Part shown: in pieces, positions 5,772 through 9,127 of the stretch
Numbering within the stretch: the stretch's first letter is position 1
How the letters are laid out: every line of letters starts with the position of its first letter
Assembly: GCA_050694215.1 (NCBI GenBank)
Contig: JBOGXB010000075.1
Span: 1-9,127 of the forward strand
Length of the DNA: 9,127 nt
Reading direction: 5' to 3'
Origin: JBOGXB01 sp050694215
GTDB taxonomy: Bacteria; Actinomycetota; CADDZG01; WHSQ01
Program-made: the position numbers and the translations under genes
Notes under the pieces: model-generated
The model's database searches: none
What the model was told of the DNA's origin: nothing
Seen by the model: only the letters and a program-made list of their open reading frames with translations

Positions 5772-6701
5772 GACACGCAGACGATGGTCGAGCGCGCCCT
5801 GAAGGGCGAGCGGCTTGCGGTCGCCAGGCTCATCTCGCTCGTCGAGGACGGCGGCGCCGATCTCGGCCGGGTCATGGAGGCCCTCTATCCACACACCGGT
5901 CGCGCCTACTCGGTTGGCATCACCGGCGCTCCGGGGTCCGGGAAGTCGACGCTGACCGATCAACTCGTCGCCCGGGCGCGACGAGAGGATCACGACGTCG
6001 GCGTGCTCGCGATCGATCCCTCCAGTCCCTTCTCCGGCGGCGCGCTGCTCGGAGACAGAGTTCGAATGCAGAATCACGCGACGGACCCGAACGTGTTCAT
6101 CCGCTCGATGGCGACCCGCGGCCACCTCGGCGGGATCGCGCTGGCGACTCCCGAGGCGATGCGCGTGCTCGAGGCGTCCGGCAAGGACATCGTCGTGATC
6201 GAGACCGTCGGGGTCGGCCAGGCCGAGGTCGAGGTCACCGACGCGTGCGATACGACCCTGGTCGTCGTGAACCCCGGCTGGGGAGATGCGGTCCAGGCCG
6301 CGAAAGCCGGACTGATGGAGATAGCGGATGTCTTCGTCGTCAACAAGGCCGATCGACAGGGAGCTCGAGAGGCGGCGCGCGAGCTAAGGCAGATGCTCGA
6401 GCTGTCGGAGGCGGAGTGGAAGCCCGAGATCGTTCAAACGATCGCCACGAAGGGTGAGGGCATCGACGAGCTGTGGACGGCGGTCGGCAAGCACCGTGCC
6501 TACCAGGAGGAGAAGGGGTTGCTCGAGGCTCGACGCCGCCGGCGCATCGAACGCGAGATCCGCGCCATCGTGGGAGAGCGCTTCCGCGCCCGCGTCGCGG
6601 ACGAGTGCACCGATTTACTACACGAGCTGACCGATCAGGTCATCGATCGCAATCTCGATCCATACGCTGCAGCCGACCGCCTCATCGCCTTTCTGACGTA
6701 A
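5769..6701 (+). CDS. meaB: MeaB/ArgK-type GTPase, chaperone of B12-dependent acyl-CoA mutase
   Basis: This G3E-family GTPase gates adenosylcobalamin loading and protects or reactivates B12-dependent acyl-CoA mutases. It has 310 residues, within the family range. Features in order are a helical N-terminus (1-45); Walker A GAPGSGKST (53-61) with K59 and S60; DPSSPFSGGALLGDRVRM (83-100), a strongly diagnostic MeaB/ArgK block; RSMATRGHLGG (112-122); ETVGVGQAEVEV (145-156), containing the switch Glu/Gly region; the base-recognition motif NKAD (192-195); and a C-terminal helical dimerisation arm (RRRRRIEREIRAIVGERF) ending with LDPYAAADRLI. The GTG at 5769 fits the family N-terminus. The likely client, a B12 mutase large subunit, starts 1.3 kb downstream on the same strand, separated by one antisense gene. 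The older name ArgK (arginine kinase) is a misannotation for this family. Confidence 0.95.
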   Translation: MDTQTMVERALKGERLAVARLISLVEDGGADLGRVMEALYPHTGRAYSVGITGAPGSGKSTLTDQLVARARREDHDVGVLAIDPSSPFSGGALLGDRVRMQNHATDPNVFIRSMATRGHLGGIALATPEAMRVLEASGKDIVVIETVGVGQAEVEVTDACDTTLVVVNPGWGDAVQAAKAGLMEIADVFVVNKADRQGAREAARELRQMLELSEAEWKPEIVQTIATKGEGIDELWTAVGKHRAYQEEKGLLEARRRRRIEREIRAIVGERFRARVADECTDLLHELTDQVIDRNLDPYAAADRLIAFLT

Positions 6702-6702
6702 C

Positions 6703-6727
6703 CGGCGCCCGGGGCCGATCTTTCCTC
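6703..6727 (+). terminator. Weak hairpin just after meaB
   Basis: CGGC (6703-6706) can pair with GCCG (6714-6717) around a GC-rich loop, and pyrimidines with several Ts (ATCTTTCCTCTT) follow. It begins 2 nt after the meaB stop. The stem is only 4 bp, so this is a tentative call. Confidence 0.3.
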
Positions 6728-6792
6728 TTGCCGATGTTTCGCACTCCCTGCGCGGCATGCGCATAGGGATACCCAAAGGTCGATCTTGCCCT

Positions 6793-6821
6793 CCTCACGG
6801 CTCGCCGGAGCAAGCGCGAGG
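6793..6821 (-). terminator. Hairpin after the antisense gene, in the convergent gap
   Basis: On the minus strand CCTCGCG (6821-6815) pairs with CGTGAGG (6799-6793), with one G-T wobble. After a 3-nt bulge, GCTC pairs with GAGC around a CGGC loop. It starts 4 nt beyond the TGA of the antisense gene and lies in the 123-bp convergent gap with meaB. There is no U-tract on either side, so termination is inferred from position and structure. Confidence 0.4.
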
Positions 6822-6824
6822 AAC

Positions 6825-7748
6825 TCAGACAATGAGCCTTGGAAACAACCTGGCGCCCACCATCCCAACCATCTCTGCAGGGCGTTTCGTGTCCAACCAC
6901 GTGAATCGGAGGATGTCCCAACCGACGAAGCGAAGGAAGCTGTCCCGGTCACGGTCTCTGTAGAAAGCTTCCCTCGAGCCGTGACAACTGAAGCTGTCTG
7001 CTTCGACTGCCAGCCTCGCGGTGGGGTACGCGAGATCGGGGTGGATAGTTCTGACCCCATTTCCCACCGGGAACTGACGGATGGGTGCCGGAAGATTCCC
7101 TTTAACGAGAATCTCTTCGACGATGATCTCGAATCTGCTACCCACGAATGCCATGGCCTCACGCACTTCTAGGAGCAAATCATTCAGAACCCCAGCTCCC
7201 TTGTGCCCGCGTCGTCCGTGACGGTCCAACCTTTCTGCTATCCGAGGTGCTGTCGTCATCCCATTCCGGAGCACACCGTGAAGGGCAGCCTCGAACCGAT
7301 GATGAGGAACCCGACCAGAGAGATCGCACAAGGTTCGCTCGATCGTCGTCACCCGCAGCCCTCGCCTGACCAACACGTCCGTCGGGGAAAGATCTGAGGT
7401 CGTGTGAACGGTAATGCCAGCTCTACCGCGGAGCCGCTTGTGCGAGAGGATCTCGATCCCGTCGGAGCGGATGCCGTCGAAGCCCCACCATGCCGCCGCC
7501 GATCTGCTGCACAGACATCCCTGCGGACCCGCCCAGAGCTCTGCTGCCTTCATCTTCTGGGCGAGTGACATGGAGACGGCCGCATCCTTAAACACTCCCG
7601 GAAGCACCCTCTCGATGCGTCCTGCGCGGACGAGGCGATGCAGTCGGGAGTCGCTTACGCCCAGATCTCTGGCCTGGTCGCGGTGAAAGACCCCGTACTG
7701 CATCGCCACGAGTCGAACGAGCCGCGTGAGCGGGGATACCTCGATCAC
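6825..7748 (-). CDS. AbiEi-antitoxin-like N-terminus fused to DUF559/Vsr-like nuclease-fold domain
   Basis: This 307-residue protein matches the actinobacterial type annotated 'type IV toxin-antitoxin AbiEi family antitoxin domain-containing' or 'DUF559 protein'. Residues about 5-55 form an AbiEi-style winged-helix N-terminus (LVRLVAMQYGVFHRDQARDLGVSDSRL, then LVRAGRIERVLPGVF). A middle region includes RVTTIERTLCDLSG. Residues about 205-300 look like a Vsr/PD-(D/E)xK core: E207, PDLAYP with D238, AVEADS with E249 and D251, H256, a D/R-rich helix (YRDRDRDSFLRF) and GWDILRFTWLD. The usual DG after vE is DS here. Start choice: GTG at 7748-7746, because GGGAGGG (7762-7756) sits 7 nt upstream. A GTG at 7850 would add 34 basic residues with no homology look. 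The gene is antisense between meaB and the mutase, with no AbiEii-type toxin beside it. Its function in such solitary proteins is unknown; defence or regulation is inference. Confidence 0.8.
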   Translation of the reverse strand: MIEVSPLTRLVRLVAMQYGVFHRDQARDLGVSDSRLHRLVRAGRIERVLPGVFKDAAVSMSLAQKMKAAELWAGPQGCLCSRSAAAWWGFDGIRSDGIEILSHKRLRGRAGITVHTTSDLSPTDVLVRRGLRVTTIERTLCDLSGRVPHHRFEAALHGVLRNGMTTAPRIAERLDRHGRRGHKGAGVLNDLLLEVREAMAFVGSRFEIIVEEILVKGNLPAPIRQFPVGNGVRTIHPDLAYPTARLAVEADSFSCHGSREAFYRDRDRDSFLRFVGWDILRFTWLDTKRPAEMVGMVGARLFPRLIV

Positions 7749-7755
7749 CAGCCGA

Positions 7756-7762
7756 CCCTCCC
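7756..7762 (-). promoter_or_regulatory. Ribosome binding site fixing the start of the antisense gene
   Basis: GGGAGGG on the minus strand lies 7 nt before the GTG at 7748-7746. It decides against the longer GTG start at 7850, which would add a low-complexity Arg/Ser-rich leader. Confidence 0.65.
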
Positions 7763-7777
7763 GTGGATCGTCAATCG

Positions 7778-7801
7778 GATCTGTGGCGTGTGTCACAGAT
7801 C
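7778..7801. repeat. 8-bp inverted repeat, possible operator
   Basis: GATCTGTG (7778-7785) and CACAGATC (7794-7801) are perfect inverted arms with an 8-nt spacer. Arm centres are about 16 bp apart, close to one and a half helical turns. The element lies 29-53 bp before the start codon of the antisense gene, in its expected promoter region. As its product has a winged-helix-like N-terminus, autoregulation is a reasonable inference; a transcript hairpin is the alternative. Confidence 0.5.
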
Positions 7802-7854
7802 GCCGAGATCGCGACCGTGGCCGTCGTCGTTTGGCGCCGACGTTCTGCACTTCG

Positions 7855-7871
7855 TGCGCGCGATGCGCGCA
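7855..7871. repeat. 7-bp inverted repeat with 3-nt spacer in the divergent gap
   Basis: TGCGCGC (7855-7861) and GCGCGCA (7865-7871) are perfect arms around GAT. The element sits in the roughly 255-bp gap between the divergently oriented antisense gene and mutase gene. Alternating CG sequence makes chance likely in this genome, so no function is claimed. The rest of this gap (7872-7985) holds no recognisable gene or RNA. Confidence 0.4.
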
Positions 7872-7989
7872 GGAACGCCCGAAGCTCGCCTCGCAATCAC
7901 CTACCGGCCTAACCTGACCGCATATGTAGGACCCGGACGATGAACTCGACGGCGGCGCCTAGCCGGCGGCCGTTATCGAGGTCGGAAAG

Positions 7990-8005
7990 TAGACTGGAGC
8001 CCATG
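7990..8005 (+). promoter_or_regulatory. TAGACT -10 box abutting the mutase start (leaderless candidate)
   Basis: TAGACT at 7990-7995 fits TANNNT, and the ATG at 8003 begins 7 nt after it. A GGAG at 7996-7999 is only 3 nt from the ATG, too close for a normal Shine-Dalgarno, and would lie upstream of the predicted transcript start. This is the same geometry as at nfu. The mutase follows a divergent gene and must have a promoter in this gap, which makes this the best supported of the four. Confidence 0.55.
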
Positions 8006-9127
8006 ACGGACGACCGGCAACGACGCTGGCGGGAGACCTACGAGAAGGCCGAGCTCCGAGACGAAGTCGACTTCGACACCCTCTCGAGCGAGCCGCTCGA
8101 TCCGCTCTACGGTCCCGAGGACGGGCTCGACCCCGACATCGGCGTACCGGGCGAGTACCCATACACGCGCGGCATCTACCCCTCCATGTACCGGGGCCGG
8201 CTATGGACGATGCGGCAGTTCTCCGGATTCGGTTCGCCACAGCAGACCAACGAGCGCTACAAGTTCCTCATCGATAACGGCCAGACCGGTCTCTCCGTCG
8301 CGTTCGACATGCCGACGCTCATGGGCAGGGACTCGGACGAGCCCCACTCCGTCGGGGAGGTGGGTCGCTGCGGCGTGGCGGTCGATTCGCTCAGCGACAT
8401 GCAGATCCTGTTCGATGGGATCGACCTCGCCGCCATCACGACCTCGATGACCATCTCCGGCCCGGCCCCCATGCTCTTTGCGATGTACATCGCGGCGGCC
8501 GAGAAGCAGGGTGCCGACATCTCGAAGCTGGACGGCACCTGCCAGACGGACATCCTCAAGGAGTACATCGCGCAAAAGGAGTGGCTCTTCCCTCCCGAGC
8601 CTCACCTTCGACTCACTGCGGACATGATGGAGTTCTGCGCGACCGACGTCACTAAGTACCATCCATTGTCGATCTCCGGCTATCACATACGCGAGGCCGG
8701 CTCGACGGCCGCGCAAGAGCTCGCCTTCACCATCGCGTCCGGGTTCGCTCACGTCGAGCTCGGCCAAAAACGAGGGCTCGACATCGACGACTTCGCGCCG
8801 GGTCTCTCGTTCTTCTTCAACAGCCACATCGACTTCTTCGAGGAGATTGCGAAGTTCCGTGCCGCTCGGCGGATCTGGGCACGCTGGATTCGCGACCGCT
8901 ACGGTGCGCGCAAGGAACGATCCTGGATGCTGAAGTTCCACACGCAGACCGCGGGGTGCTCGCTTACCGCCCAGCAGCCCTACAACAACGTGGTCCGCAC
9001 CGCGACCGAAGCGCTCGCCGCGGTCCTGGGTGGGACGCAATCCCTGCACACGAACTCGCTCGACGAGGTAATGGCGTTGCCGACGGACGAGGCGGTCGAG
9101 ATCGCGCTCAAGACACAGCAGATCATC
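8003..9127 (+). CDS. B12-dependent acyl-CoA mutase large subunit, isobutyryl-type signature (partial, 5' part)
   Basis: The frame is open from the ATG at 8003 to the window end: 375 residues of the substrate-binding TIM-barrel domain of the methylmalonyl-CoA mutase superfamily, which rearranges acyl-CoA carbon skeletons using adenosylcobalamin. Family blocks are YPYTRGIYPSMYRGRLWTMRQ (52-72), NGQTGLSVAFDMPTL (92-106), DILKEY (183-188), SISGYH with H228, QTAGCSLTAQQPYNNVVRT (315-333), and LGGTQSLHTNSLDE (342-355). Against methylmalonyl-CoA mutase (Propionibacterium numbering), Tyr89 is Phe (F73) and the carboxylate-binding Arg207 is Gln (Q191). This pair is known from isobutyryl-CoA mutase; 2-hydroxyisobutyryl-CoA mutase has Ile/Gln. 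The substrate is therefore probably a monocarboxylic acyl-CoA. The usual Arg of FAPRLSFF is Gly here (G267). The B12-binding domain is not in view and may be C-terminal or a separate small subunit. The meaB gene upstream encodes the expected chaperone. Confidence 0.9.
   Translation, partial: MTDDRQRRWRETYEKAELRDEVDFDTLSSEPLDPLYGPEDGLDPDIGVPGEYPYTRGIYPSMYRGRLWTMRQFSGFGSPQQTNERYKFLIDNGQTGLSVAFDMPTLMGRDSDEPHSVGEVGRCGVAVDSLSDMQILFDGIDLAAITTSMTISGPAPMLFAMYIAAAEKQGADISKLDGTCQTDILKEYIAQKEWLFPPEPHLRLTADMMEFCATDVTKYHPLSISGYHIREAGSTAAQELAFTIASGFAHVELGQKRGLDIDDFAPGLSFFFNSHIDFFEEIAKFRAARRIWARWIRDRYGARKERSWMLKFHTQTAGCSLTAQQPYNNVVRTATEALAAVLGGTQSLHTNSLDEVMALPTDEAVEIALKTQQII

Noticed and set aside
6825..7748. 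Complete type IV toxin-antitoxin system
   Set aside because: Only the AbiEi-like N-terminus is present, fused to a DUF559-like domain; no AbiEii nucleotidyltransferase toxin is encoded next to it in the window.
7749..7850. Longer GTG start (7850) for the antisense gene
   Set aside because: It would add 34 Arg/Ser-rich residues and cover the inverted repeat. GGGAGGG at the proper distance marks the GTG at 7748.
7996..7999. GGAG as the ribosome site of the mutase
   Set aside because: It is only 3 nt from the ATG and downstream of a TAGACT box; the spacing is too short for efficient Shine-Dalgarno pairing.
8201..9049. A 282-residue open frame on the minus strand
   Set aside because: It lies wholly opposite the mutase, whose + strand frame shows unmistakable family motifs; the minus frame is a high-GC shadow.
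8003..9127. Plain methylmalonyl-CoA mutase (mutB/mcmA)
   Set aside because: The residues that define methylmalonyl specificity (Tyr89, Arg207) are Phe and Gln here.

Overview
The window is 9.1 kb of high-GC DNA with many GTG starts. It most likely comes from an actinomycetote outside the well-studied genera, inferred from protein content, the MurA type and start-codon style. No rRNA, tRNA, CRISPR array, transposase or integrase is visible. Nearly all of it is coding, and no gene-free stretch exceeds about 255 bases.

Layout, left to right: (1) the 3' end of atpD, then atpC, then a 69-residue protein with two CxxC knuckles. (2) An AT-richer leader of about 165 bp and a 254-residue protein whose tail is almost entirely Arg/Lys/Ser/Thr/Ala in 11-residue tandem units; it resembles a histone H1 tail and has no globular DNA-binding domain. 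It ends at a perfect GC-rich palindrome that is a likely terminator. (3) A cell-envelope operon: murA (with Asp in place of the catalytic-loop Cys), a four-helix membrane protein overlapping it by ATGA, and a 580-residue SpoIID/LytB-domain protein with a C-terminal membrane anchor. (4) A single-domain Nfu Fe-S protein. (5) A MeaB-type GTPase (chaperone of B12-dependent mutases), then an antisense gene combining an AbiEi-antitoxin-like N-terminus with a DUF559/Vsr-like C-terminus, then the first 375 residues of a B12-dependent acyl-CoA mutase large subunit, cut by the window edge.

The order atpD-atpC-...-murA-...-spoIID recalls Bacillus subtilis (atpC-ywzB-ywmB-murAA-spoIID), so part of the block may be ancestral synteny. 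MeaB and the mutase form a functional pair interrupted by the antisense gene. The mutase has Phe and Gln where methylmalonyl-CoA mutase has Tyr89 and Arg207, the pair associated with isobutyryl-CoA mutase, so the product name 'methylmalonyl-CoA mutase' would probably be wrong.

Four genes (murA, nfu, meaB, mutase) lack a well-placed Shine-Dalgarno but have a TAGNNT hexamer 6-9 nt before the start codon. This suggests leaderless transcription. Other genes (atpC, the CxxC protein, the H1-like protein, the antisense gene) have purine-rich ribosome sites. The most interesting items are the H1-like repeat protein, the substrate signature of the mutase, the leaderless set, the atp-murA-spoIID synteny, and the antisense gene with an inverted repeat just upstream of its start.
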